Positions 47,295 through 54,970 of a stretch of DNA of 64,000 nucleotides are shown here, one piece after another. The stretch comes from an uncultured bacterium (GTDB taxonomy: Bacteria; Bacillota; Clostridia; Lachnospirales; Lachnospiraceae): the NCBI GenBank assembly GCA_905215155.1, contig CAJMPJ010000001.1:1-64000 (forward strand). The letters are read 5' to 3'. Below the pieces are notes generated by a model. It did no database searches, was not told the origin of the DNA, and was given only the letters and a program-made list of their open reading frames with translations. The position numbers were made by a program, and so were the translations under genes. Positions within the stretch are counted from its first letter, which is position 1; each line of letters begins with the position of its first letter.

Positions 47295-48182
47295 ATGCAC
47301 AAATTCCTGAGAACCATTGGTTTCAGCCTTTACCAGAAGGACCGGGACATAGAAAAACTGTTGGATCAGATCTGTGAAGATTTGTCCGGACTAAAGCGGA
47401 TTCAGATCGACGAGGAATCCAATCTTTGTGAACTTCGAAAGGAAGTGGCACCAGGAATGGGGATCGCCATTTTCGGAGAGATGGACCGGGAAGGGAAATT
47501 TCGAAGAAGCTATTATTATCCTTATTTAAGAACCAGTGACGTGACATCGGATGTACCCTGCACCATACAGCGCCATACGGAGCGGGAAACCTATGCCGGT
47601 CTTTTGGATGAATATAAAGTGGGGATTTCCCTGATCTTTTATATAGACAATTCGTTTGAATGCAGGGAACGGCTGTTAGATCATCATTCTATGGACACAA
47701 AGGATGCATGTCTTTCCGGGCTGTCCATTAGCGGAAAGATCCTTCTTCCCATACAGAAATCAGATAAGCAGAGAGAGAAGGCCAGAGTGGCGGCAAAAGA
47801 CCGCAACACCTTACTGGAAGCCGCGAAAAACGGTGATGAAGATGCCATGGAAACCCTGACCATCGAGGATATTGATTTATATTCCCAGGCCTCCAGAAGA
47901 GCCATGAAGGAAGATTTGTATTCCATTATTGATTCCTGTTTCATGCCATGCGGGGTGGAATGTGACCAGTATTCCATCATCGGAGAGATCATGAAGATCG
48001 ACGAGAAAAAGAATTCGATCACAGGAGAAGAGGTATACGATTTCACCATAGAGTGCAGTGACTTGACCTTTCATGTGGGCATTGCAAAGAAGGATTTGGT
48101 AGGAACTCCAGAGGTCGGACGCAGATTTAAGGGGCAGATCTGGATGCAGGGAATCGTAAATTTTAAAGAGAAAGCGGAATAA
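47295..48182 (+). CDS. DUF3881 family protein
   Basis: A 295-residue soluble protein whose start MHKFLRTIGFSLYQKDRDIEKLL is typical of DUF3881, a family found mainly in Lachnospiraceae. The function is unknown. It is rich in charged residues, with a helical segment at about 155-205 (DKQREKARVAAKDRNTLLEAAK), and no membrane segment. I chose ATG 47295, preceded by AGGTGATG; an upstream frame from 47220 lacks a site and adds hydrophobic residues unlike the family. It lies between gdhA and tRNA-Arg. Confidence 0.85.
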   Translation: MHKFLRTIGFSLYQKDRDIEKLLDQICEDLSGLKRIQIDEESNLCELRKEVAPGMGIAIFGEMDREGKFRRSYYYPYLRTSDVTSDVPCTIQRHTERETYAGLLDEYKVGISLIFYIDNSFECRERLLDHHSMDTKDACLSGLSISGKILLPIQKSDKQREKARVAAKDRNTLLEAAKNGDEDAMETLTIEDIDLYSQASRRAMKEDLYSIIDSCFMPCGVECDQYSIIGEIMKIDEKKNSITGEEVYDFTIECSDLTFHVGIAKKDLVGTPEVGRRFKGQIWMQGIVNFKEKAE

Positions 48183-48195
48183 TGCAAGTTATCGC

Positions 48196-48224
48196 TTGAC
48201 GAAAAGGACAATTGTGAATATAAT
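48196..48224 (+). promoter_or_regulatory. Promoter of tRNA-Arg
   Basis: TTGACG (48196-48201), 17 bases, TATAAT (48219-48224). The -10 box is perfect. About 70 bases of leader precede the tRNA. Confidence 0.82.
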
Positions 48225-48299
48225 AAATATTGCACTGTTTCCAGCATTTGCTGTCAGGCAGAGTCGTTTTTGGGATTCGCCCATATAATTTTGATATGT

Positions 48300-48376
48300 G
48301 TTTCTGTAGCTCAGTAGGATAGAGCGTCCGCCTCCTAAGCGGAAGGCCAGCGGTTCGAATCCGCTCAGGAACACCA
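48300..48376 (+). tRNA. tRNA-Arg (anticodon CCT)
   Basis: The acceptor GTTTCTG pairs with CAGGAAC (one G-T pair), with discriminator A and an encoded 3' CCA. The D-arm is TAGCTCAGTAGGATAGAGC, the anticodon stem TCCGC/GCGGA encloses CTCCTAA (anticodon CCT), and the T-arm is AGCGG-TTCGAAT-CCGCT. It reads AGG codons. Confidence 0.96.
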
Positions 48377-48384
48377 GAAGTTTC

Positions 48385-48421
48385 GCCGAAAGCCATGGTT
48401 ATCAGGTTTTCGGCTTTTTTT
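48385..48421 (+). terminator. Terminator of tRNA-Arg
   Basis: GCCGAAA (48385-48391) pairs with TTTCGGC (48408-48414) and is followed by seven T. Confidence 0.85.
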
Positions 48422-48507
48422 GTATTCTTTTAAAATTACAGTAGAAAACCGAACGCTGGATTTTTATGGGGAATAGTATAAACTAAAACCCTGTGAGAAT
48501 TGATATT

Positions 48508-49347
48508 ATGGGATATTATGTTACCGTTGACGGAGATGTGAAAATTTATGTGGAGGACTTAAACCCGGAATGCAAAGATACCATTTTGTTCCTTCACGGC
48601 TGGCCTGGAAGCCATAGGCTGTTTGAGTACCAGTTCGATGTACTTCCCGGGATGGGATTTCGCTGCATCGGAATTGATACCAGAGGATTTGGAGATTCGG
48701 ATAAACCCTTTTACGGATACGATTATGACCGGCTGGCAGATGATGTCAGACAGGTGATCGAGGCACTGGGGCTTGACCATATTACATTAGCCGGACATTC
48801 CACCGGTGGTGCCATTGCCATACGCTACATGGCGAGACATCATGAATATGGAGTTTCCAGGCTGGCCCTGTTTGCCGCCGCCGCCCCCAGCCTGATCAAA
48901 CGGCCCAATTTCCCTTACGGGATCGAGGAGCAAACCGTCCTGGATATTATTGACGGTACTTATGCGGACCGCCCCAATATGCTGAACGGTTTTGGCAATA
49001 GATTCTTTTTTCAGCATATTACGGAGCCGTTTGCCCAGTGGTTCTTCCAGATCGGTCTTCAGGCTGCCGGCTGGGCGACTGCAGCCATAGCCAAGACCTG
49101 GGTCCGAGAAGTGCTGTTTCAGGATCTTGCGGAAATTACCGTACCGACCCTCATCATTCACGGGATTCACGATGAGGTGGTGCCCTTTGTACTCGGTCAG
49201 ATCCAGCATCAGTATATTAAAAATTCTGTGTTGGAAGCCTTTGAGTTCAGCGGGCACGCCGCATTTTACGATCAGAAAGATGAGTTTAACAAAAAGCTGG
49301 CGGACTTTGCAAAGGGAGAAGGCGTCTCTTTTGATCCCTTTGTTTAA
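48508..49347 (+). CDS. Alpha/beta-fold hydrolase (epoxide-hydrolase/haloperoxidase-like)
   Basis: A 279-residue soluble hydrolase. HGWPGS near the N-terminus forms the oxyanion hole, GIDTRGFGDSDKP follows, and the nucleophile elbow is GHSTGG (canonical GxSxG). The acid is likely in IHGIHDEVVP and the base in SGHAAFYD, completing a Ser-Asp-His triad. The substrate is unknown; lactonase, esterase or non-heme haloperoxidase relatives are all possible. I prefer ATG 48508 (MGYYVTVDGDVKIYVED); a GTG at 48493 is possible, and neither has a strong ribosome binding site. The stop overlaps that of the convergent next gene. Confidence 0.82.
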   Translation: MGYYVTVDGDVKIYVEDLNPECKDTILFLHGWPGSHRLFEYQFDVLPGMGFRCIGIDTRGFGDSDKPFYGYDYDRLADDVRQVIEALGLDHITLAGHSTGGAIAIRYMARHHEYGVSRLALFAAAAPSLIKRPNFPYGIEEQTVLDIIDGTYADRPNMLNGFGNRFFFQHITEPFAQWFFQIGLQAAGWATAAIAKTWVREVLFQDLAEITVPTLIIHGIHDEVVPFVLGQIQHQYIKNSVLEAFEFSGHAAFYDQKDEFNKKLADFAKGEGVSFDPFV

Positions 49348-50717
49348 GATAAATTATCCAAGGAAACACAGTCTTCCGGACAGATGGAAAGCCAATGGCT
49401 GATGGTTTTAATGCCGTTTTTTTCATTTGCATGAGCAGGAAGGATGTGAAAGCTGTTATTTTCGATAAAACAGCGGTAATTTTTGGAAGGAATCAGTTCC
49501 ATCAGCGCATCATACTCGGATTCCCGCCACATACGGCTGAACGGTTTTTCCATGGTGAACCGGTAAATGGTATCCTCCTGTTGAAATATTCTGAGCCTGC
49601 ATCCGTATTCGGACTGTTTTTCCACCAGAACCGGCTGAATGGAAGGATCAAGGGCCAGAATCTCTTCCCGGCGGGGCTGACGGCCTTTTTTATTCAGCAC
49701 AATATGGGCGCCCCCCGCAAATATTCCGCCTCCGCAAATTGGAAGCAGGGTATGGAAATGCCTGGAAGCCTCCCGGTAAGGCAGTGTGGTGACCAGAAAA
49801 AGAGGGGCAGTCTCTCTCCGGTCTTTGAGTGCCGAAAGAAATTCTGAATCCTCTGTTTCAAGATTATGAAAAGGAATTTTATCTGCTGTCAAAAAGTAAG
49901 CCTTCGGCTTATACGGAATCCGGAACATGGCGTACTGTCCGAAAATGTCTCCGGGCCTGTAATCATTGCGCCCGCCATAGGAAAGATATCCGCTGCAGAT
50001 GGACTGATTGCATGTTGGAGCCGGGAGTTTATCTGTAAGCTGGCTCCAGCTTCCTTCGAGATACTCACTGGAGGCACAAAGTCTGAGCTTCCCGTCGCTT
50101 TCTACAAAGAGCCGGTTCAGGCATTGGCTCTTGTCTGCCGGTGTATAGGTCCATTCCTGGGAAAAAAGGGGATCAATGAACCGGAATTCCATCTCTTCCT
50201 CATGAGAATAGAGATAATTCATATCTGATACAGGTTCAATCCACAGGTAAATGTCGGAGGGAAGGGAGCGGCGGAGTTCCTTAATCATATCCAGCTTCTC
50301 CGGTAAGCCAATGACACCAACGGAAAAGGATATGTTTTCCTTTATTAATCTCTGGCAGCAGCTTAAGAATTTGCTCATCGCCATCAGCTCCGGATGATAA
50401 ACAGCACAGATCCTGAGCTTTTCCCTGTATCCTCCTGCAGCATCAAATGCCTTTAAGCTTTTCGTGATGGAAAAGTTCAAGTAAGTATGGATCCCTACTG
50501 CTGCGATGTGATCCATGCAGCTGATTCGTGCCATGCCTGTCCAGTAATATGGCTTGGGAAGTGCCTTTTCGTTGGGAAGAACCAAAAGTGCTTCTGTACC
50601 CCATTCCGGAGTCTGGTTGATAAAATGCTCCAAAAACCGTTCAAACCTTGCCTGGTCCTCTTCCAGTCCCGTTTCGGATACATCTGAACCATGATAAAGA
50701 ATAGTCTTAATATCCAT
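49344..50717 (-). CDS. Radical-SAM-like protein (STM4011-like) lacking the CxxxCxxC cluster motif
   Basis: A 457-residue protein. Its first 270 residues look, from memory, like STM4011-type radical SAM enzymes: ILYHG at the start, then the ERFLEHF helix, a LLVLPNEKALPKPYYWTG stretch, VGIHTYLNFS and a SPASM-like C-terminal cluster region with Cys199, Cys214, Cys236 and Cys241 (KSQC, RLCASS, PTCNQSIC). The expected CxxxCxxC after the first strand is absent, replaced by SDVSETGLEE, so no SAM-cleaving cluster can form. Residues 270-457 are an extension I do not recognise. It is alone on the minus strand, convergent with the hydrolase, with which it overlaps by four bases at the stops. Confidence 0.5.
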   Translation of the reverse strand: MDIKTILYHGSDVSETGLEEDQARFERFLEHFINQTPEWGTEALLVLPNEKALPKPYYWTGMARISCMDHIAAVGIHTYLNFSITKSLKAFDAAGGYREKLRICAVYHPELMAMSKFLSCCQRLIKENISFSVGVIGLPEKLDMIKELRRSLPSDIYLWIEPVSDMNYLYSHEEEMEFRFIDPLFSQEWTYTPADKSQCLNRLFVESDGKLRLCASSEYLEGSWSQLTDKLPAPTCNQSICSGYLSYGGRNDYRPGDIFGQYAMFRIPYKPKAYFLTADKIPFHNLETEDSEFLSALKDRRETAPLFLVTTLPYREASRHFHTLLPICGGGIFAGGAHIVLNKKGRQPRREEILALDPSIQPVLVEKQSEYGCRLRIFQQEDTIYRFTMEKPFSRMWRESEYDALMELIPSKNYRCFIENNSFHILPAHANEKNGIKTISHWLSICPEDCVSLDNLS

Positions 50718-51100
50718 CAGTCTCGTGGCCTCCTTGCCGTTTAAATCCAGCAGGAAATAAAAAGGAACAATTTGTGGTACTCATATTTCTATTTTGTGGA
50801 TAACAGTGCATAACTTTAAAAACTCCTTGTCTTACGGTAAAAGTGTAAAAATATGTATCGAAAACGGAAAAGATCCACGTTCTTTTGAACCTGAATTCTA
50901 GCAATAGTCTTATTAATTACCATTCAATAAAATTATGATAGCATATCAAAGAAGGGATTCCTAGTTGTAAATATAAACAAATGTGACAAATTTCGTTTAT
51001 AAAAGACAAAGAAATGAGATTTATTACCCTTTTTTCGTTGAATGAAACAATAGGACTTGCTGCTACGGAAGGTGTTTATTGACCTAAATTATGCCGGCAG
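50718..51100. other. Intergenic region with a lone DnaA-box match
   Basis: About 380 AT-rich bases between divergent genes. A perfect DnaA box on the minus strand (TTATCCACA complement, 50795-50803) is present without companions. No gene, RNA or repeat is recognised here. Confidence 0.4.
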
Positions 51101-51129
51101 TTCACAAATGACTGGAAATGGGTTATAAT
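51101..51129 (+). promoter_or_regulatory. Promoter of the secreted-protein gene
   Basis: TTCACA (51101-51106), 17 bases, TATAAT (51124-51129). A leader of about 55 bases leads to AGAGGAGG and ATG 51190. Confidence 0.7.
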
Positions 51130-51189
51130 AAACCAATGACCTACCATTATTTACAACGCTTAAAGGAAATAGAAAGAGGAGGATTCCAT

Positions 51190-51651
51190 ATGACGGGTAA
51201 AAAAATGATTTTAACGGTTCTAGCGGCGGCTCTCGCAGCAGGGCTTTTCTCTATGCCGGCCATGGCGGCTTCCAGAAAAAAAATCACGGAAGTAAAGATG
51301 ACGGTCTCGGCACAGATCATGCCGGGAGATTCCATTTCTGAGCAGCAGGTGGAGGTTACGGCAGAGAACAGCAGGGTTTACGTGGGGGACTGTGAGTTTA
51401 TTAATGACGGTTTTCAGTGGTTTGAAGGCGATGTTCCGAGAATGGAAATAAAGCTATATGCGGAAGATGGATATTATTTTGCCACGGATGAGAAGGGCAT
51501 TTTAGTCAGCGGCGGAACATATATCAAGCAGAAACGGGCGGATTTAAGCCGGACGCTTACCGTAACGGTGGATTTGCCTAAGGTAGGTGAATATACCCAG
51601 TCCGTTCAGCAGGCGGGCTGGGGAGATGGAAATCTGGCAGCTGGTCAATGA
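51190..51651 (+). CDS. Secreted protein, C-terminus shifted out of frame (possible wall-binding repeat lost)
   Basis: A 153-residue exported protein with a signal peptide (MTGKKMILTVLAAALAAGLFSMPAMAA, cleavage after AMA). The mature part is beta-rich (VYVGDCEFINDGFQWFEGDVPRMEIKLYAEDGYYFATDE) without a recognised domain. ATG 51190 has AGAGGAGG upstream, so an earlier start at 51118 is unlikely. The frame ends in GWGDGNLAAGQ, but directly overlapping it, in another frame, runs WQLVNERNEAVKGDWVESS and YMDGDS, a pattern of choline/glucan-binding repeats. A frameshift near 51620 thus seems to have cut off a wall-binding tail. Confidence 0.6.
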   Translation: MTGKKMILTVLAAALAAGLFSMPAMAASRKKITEVKMTVSAQIMPGDSISEQQVEVTAENSRVYVGDCEFINDGFQWFEGDVPRMEIKLYAEDGYYFATDEKGILVSGGTYIKQKRADLSRTLTVTVDLPKVGEYTQSVQQAGWGDGNLAAGQ

Positions 51652-51750
51652 ACGCAATGAGGCGGTAAAGGGCGACTGGGTAGAATCCTCGGCCAAATAC
51701 ATGGATGGGGATTCGGCGGAGAAAAACCGGGAAGCAAATCAAATTTTTTA
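51622..51750 (+). pseudogene. Out-of-frame remnant of a cell-wall-binding repeat
   Basis: In the frame shifted relative to the secreted protein, the sequence reads WQLVNERNEAVKGDWVESSAKYMDGDS, then AEKNREANQIF and stops at about 51750. Another frame reads KTGKQI near 51720. Alternation of W, YMDGD and KTG resembles tandem choline-binding-type repeats with at least two frame disruptions. A terminator follows. Confidence 0.45.
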
Positions 51751-51770
51751 AAATTATACAGGAAAATCTG

Positions 51771-51801
51771 CGGACTGCCTGAGCTTGCAGTCCGTCTTTT
51801 T
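51771..51801 (+). terminator. Terminator after the secreted-protein gene
   Basis: Perfect 8-base arms CGGACTGC / GCAGTCCG around an 8-base loop, followed by TCTTTTT. Confidence 0.85.
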
Positions 51802-51836
51802 GGGCAAGAGTGAACTGGTGTTCCTCTGAAAAATAC

Positions 51837-51865
51837 TTGTAGGATGAAACATTCTATCATATAAT
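51837..51865 (+). promoter_or_regulatory. Promoter of the metallo-hydrolase operon
   Basis: TTGTAG (51837-51842), 17 bases, TATAAT (51860-51865). The transcription start would fall almost at the GAAGGAG ribosome binding site, leaving a very short leader. Confidence 0.6.
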
Positions 51866-51886
51866 AGCACGAAGGAGCACTTGGAA

Positions 51887-53020
51887 ATGGCAGAAAAAGT
51901 GACAGGAAAATTTTATAAACGGATATTTTTAGCTGGAATCCTTATTCTGGCACTGTTTTTAACAGGCTGCTCAGGAATTGCCCCATCAAGCGGCAGGGCT
52001 GAGAACGCAGCGGCGAAAACGGAGTCAGGGACGGATTTAAACGTACATTTTATTGATGTGGGCCAGGGAGACAGTACGCTGATCGAAAAGGACGGACGTT
52101 ACATGCTGATTGATGCCGGAGAGCGGGATCAGGGTCCGGTGGTGGTCTCCTACTTAAAGGAACAGGGCGTGAAGACGCTTGACTATGTGATTGGGACCCA
52201 TCCCCATTCGGATCATATTGGGGGGCTTGAAGCGGTCATACGGGCGTTTGATGTTGGTACAATCATTATGCCAGAGAAAGCCCACACCACAAAACTTTAT
52301 GAACGTCTTCTCGATACCATCGAAGAAAAGAATTTAAAGATCACCCTTCCCAAACCGGGGACGACTTATGATCTTGGGTCCGCATCGTTTCAGATCCTTG
52401 CGCCCAACCGGGATTACGGAGATGAACTGAATAACTGGTCCGTAGGAATCCGGGTCGATTACGGAAACAACAGCTTTCTTTTATGCGGAGATGCAGAAAA
52501 AGAAGCGGAAGAGGATATGGTTGCAAACGGACTATCCTTAAAAGCCGATGTTTTAAAAGTTTCCCACCACGGCAGTTCCACTTCTTCCTCCCAGGCTTTT
52601 ATTGACCGGGCAGACCCGGAATACGCAGTGATATCCTGCGGGAAAAATAACGATTACGGGCATCCTCATAAGGAGACCCTGGAACTGTTTCAGAAAAAGC
52701 ATATCAAAGTTTTGCGTACCGATCAACTGGGGACCATCGTGGCGGTAAGCGATGGAACGAAGGTCACCTTTCCGGGTGTCGGTGATAGGATGGAACCAAA
52801 GGCAGCAGAAGGTTCAGAAGCGTCCGGCGTTTCAACCGAAGCTCCGGACAGCCAGTCCACCCGCCGGGAATACGTGGTGAATACCAAAACAAAGAAGTTC
52901 CACCTGCCGGATTGCAGTTCTGCAGATTCCATAAAAGAAATGAACCGCAGCTCCATAATTGGGACCAGAGAGGAACTGATCGGGATGGGATATGAGCCTT
53001 GCAAAATCTGCAAGCCGTAG
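51887..53020 (+). CDS. ComEC/Rec2-type metallo-beta-lactamase-fold lipoprotein
   Basis: A 377-residue surface lipoprotein: signal segment and lipobox LTGC (Cys28), then an MBL-fold domain like the C-terminal part of ComEC (LNVHFIDVGQGDSTLI, zinc motif THPHSDHIGG, later SHHGSSTSS). The last ~50 residues (REYVVNTKTKKFHLPDCSS...MGYEPCKICKP) match the four-Cys Ada-like zinc module often found on these proteins. It may degrade extracellular DNA or other phosphodiesters; ComEC MBL domains are thought to be nucleases. ATG 51887 was chosen over TTG 51881 for spacing from GGAG. DUF3006 follows after 25 bases. Confidence 0.87.
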   Translation: MAEKVTGKFYKRIFLAGILILALFLTGCSGIAPSSGRAENAAAKTESGTDLNVHFIDVGQGDSTLIEKDGRYMLIDAGERDQGPVVVSYLKEQGVKTLDYVIGTHPHSDHIGGLEAVIRAFDVGTIIMPEKAHTTKLYERLLDTIEEKNLKITLPKPGTTYDLGSASFQILAPNRDYGDELNNWSVGIRVDYGNNSFLLCGDAEKEAEEDMVANGLSLKADVLKVSHHGSSTSSSQAFIDRADPEYAVISCGKNNDYGHPHKETLELFQKKHIKVLRTDQLGTIVAVSDGTKVTFPGVGDRMEPKAAEGSEASGVSTEAPDSQSTRREYVVNTKTKKFHLPDCSSADSIKEMNRSSIIGTREELIGMGYEPCKICKP

Positions 53021-53045
53021 GACCTGCAAATGAAAGGAGAAAGCC

Positions 53046-53258
53046 ATGAGATATATTATAGACCGCATCAGCGGGGAAATCGCTGTTTGTGAGGACGAAA
53101 ACGGGGACAGCGTAAAGCTGAAAGCGTCGGAACTTCCCAAAGGGGCGAAAGAAGGTGACCTCATTTTTAAGGACAGCGGCGTATGGTGCATAGATGAAAA
53201 AGGGAGCAGAGAGCGCAGACGGGTCATGGCGGATAAGCTGAACAGACTGTTAGAATAA
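53046..53258 (+). CDS. DUF3006 domain protein
   Basis: A 70-residue protein: MRYIIDRISGEIAVCEDENGDSVKLKASELPKGAKEGD is the DUF3006 pattern, a small beta-rich fold regularly encoded next to ComEC-type metallo-hydrolases in Firmicutes. The function is unknown. It lies 25 bases after the hydrolase gene with AAAGGAG upstream, so the two are cotranscribed. Confidence 0.87.
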   Translation: MRYIIDRISGEIAVCEDENGDSVKLKASELPKGAKEGDLIFKDSGVWCIDEKGSRERRRVMADKLNRLLE

Positions 53259-53270
53259 AGGATTTAAACT

Positions 53271-54263
53271 ATGAATAATTATATTGTACTGGATCTGGAA
53301 TGGAACCAGAGTGCGGGGGGAAAGGAAGATACGGTTGAGCATTTTCCCTTTGAGATCATCGAGATTGGAGCCGTAAAGCTTGATGAATCCCTCCAGGAAG
53401 TGGGGGAATTCCGAAGGCTGATAAAGCCCAAAGTTTATACAGAGCTTCATGAAAAGATTCTGGAAGTGACCCATATGGATGAAGTGCTTCTGTTAAAGGA
53501 AGGAACAGACTTTAAAGTAGCGTTTCAGGAGTTTCTGCAATGGTGCGGGAAGGACGCCGTCTACTGCACCTGGGGGTCCATGGATCTTACGGAGCTGCAG
53601 AGAAACTGTTCCTATTATGGAATACCAAATCCATTTCCAAAGCCCCTCCTTTACTATGACCTGCAAAAACTCTACAGTCTGCTCTATGGAGACGGCAAGG
53701 ACCGTCTGTCACTGGATCTTGCGGTGTTTGAGATGGGGATCATGGAGGAAAGGCCTTTTCACCGGGCCTTGGATGATGCCCATTACACCGGGCGGATCAT
53801 GCACAAGATGGATTTTGAAAAGGTGAAGGAATACTGGTCTACAGACTATTACCGTCTCCCGGAAAACCGGGAGGAAGAGGTATATCTGGTATTTCCGGAG
53901 TATTCCAAATATATATCCAGACCCTTTGCCACCAAACAGGACGCCATCGGGGATAAGACCGTAACGGATTTGATCTGCTGTAAGTGCAACCGGATGCTCA
54001 GAAAGAAGATCCGGTGGTTTTCTGTCAATCAGAAGTTTTATACGGCCCTGGGATGCTGTCCGGTCCATGGTAATGTTAAGGGAAAGATCCGGCTTAGAAG
54101 AAGTGATGAAGGACAGGTGTATGTGGTCAAAACCATGAAACTGGTGGGCGAAGAAGAGATCGGTGAGATATTTAAGAAAAAGGAAGAAGCTAAGAAAAAG
54201 CGGGTAGAGAAAACAAAAGTCCGAAAACAGAATAAGAAGAAGGGGGCACAGCCCCTTTCTTAA
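53271..54263 (+). CDS. DEDDh-type 3'-5' exonuclease
   Basis: A 330-residue protein. Residues 1-175 form an RNase T / DnaQ exonuclease fold: YIVLDLEWNQ (Asp and Glu of Exo I), a middle Exo II region (TWGSMDLTELQRN) and FHRALDDAHYTGRIM (His and Asp of Exo III). The rest has a small Cys-rich patch (CCKCNRM) and a lysine-rich tail (about 300-330) that may bind nucleic acid. It probably trims RNA or DNA 3' ends; the exact substrate is unknown. It follows DUF3006 by 12 bases. Its stop overlaps that of the convergent response-regulator gene. Confidence 0.82.
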   Translation: MNNYIVLDLEWNQSAGGKEDTVEHFPFEIIEIGAVKLDESLQEVGEFRRLIKPKVYTELHEKILEVTHMDEVLLLKEGTDFKVAFQEFLQWCGKDAVYCTWGSMDLTELQRNCSYYGIPNPFPKPLLYYDLQKLYSLLYGDGKDRLSLDLAVFEMGIMEERPFHRALDDAHYTGRIMHKMDFEKVKEYWSTDYYRLPENREEEVYLVFPEYSKYISRPFATKQDAIGDKTVTDLICCKCNRMLRKKIRWFSVNQKFYTALGCCPVHGNVKGKIRLRRSDEGQVYVVKTMKLVGEEEIGEIFKKKEEAKKKRVEKTKVRKQNKKKGAQPLS

Positions 54264-54970
54264 ATTTCGCTTTCCTTCATACGGTAGCCTACGCCGATTT
54301 CCGTAAAAATATATTTTGGCTCCGCCGGGTTTGCTTCGATTTTTCGGCGGATATGAGCCATGTTGACCCGCAGGATCTGGTTGTTGTTATCTGCATAAGG
54401 TCCCCAGATGTGGCTTATGATATAGTCATAGGTCAAAACCTTTCCTGAGTTTTCTGCCAGCAAAGATACCAGCTTGTACTCGATCTGGGTCAGATGGATC
54501 TTGTGATCATTGAGGGTAACGAGCCGTTTTGCAAAGTCGATCAGCAGTCCTTCGCTCCGGTACGGAGTCTGAACCACACTTCCGTCAATGGCTTTGACGG
54601 TCGGTTTTCCATGGCGCAGCGCGGTGCGGATTCGGGCTAAAAGCTCGCTGGTGCCAAAAGGCTTTGTAATATAATCGTCAGCGCCGAAATCCAGTGCTGC
54701 TACTTTTTCCTGCTCCTGAGTTCTGGCTGAGATGACGATGATAGGAATAGTCGTCCAGCTGCGGACACTTTTTATAATGTCAATTCCATCCAGATCCGGG
54801 AGTCCCAGGTCCAGAAGAATCACATCCGGGCAAAGGGAATTGATCAAAGCAAGTCCATCCCTTCCATTAAAGGCGGTATTCACTTTATAATCCTGCCTTT
54901 CTAATGCACTTTCTATAAAGTTGCATATATTCTTTTCATCCTCGATCATGACGATTGTAAATTTACTCAT
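54260..54970 (-). CDS. KdpE-like response regulator (OmpR family)
   Basis: A 236-residue OmpR/PhoB-type regulator: receiver domain with phospho-acceptor Asp in VILLDLGLPDLDG, Lys in DDYITKPFG, and a C-terminal winged helix (about 135-230) with YKLVSLLAENSGKVLTYDYIISHIWG. Sequence style matches KdpE. It overlaps the kinase gene by 8 bases. No kdpFABC genes are in the window, so its targets are unknown. Confidence 0.85.
   Translation of the reverse strand: MSKFTIVMIEDEKNICNFIESALERQDYKVNTAFNGRDGLALINSLCPDVILLDLGLPDLDGIDIIKSVRSWTTIPIIVISARTQEQEKVAALDFGADDYITKPFGTSELLARIRTALRHGKPTVKAIDGSVVQTPYRSEGLLIDFAKRLVTLNDHKIHLTQIEYKLVSLLAENSGKVLTYDYIISHIWGPYADNNNQILRVNMAHIRRKIEANPAEPKYIFTEIGVGYRMKESEI

Noticed and set aside
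48163..48396. Minus-strand frame across tRNA-Arg
   Set aside because: It is the complement of the tRNA gene and its terminator; tRNA-derived peptide, not a gene.
50707..50904. Small minus-strand frame of 65 codons
   Set aside because: It overlaps the start of the radical-SAM-like gene, has no ribosome binding site and no homologous features; the gap is treated as noncoding.
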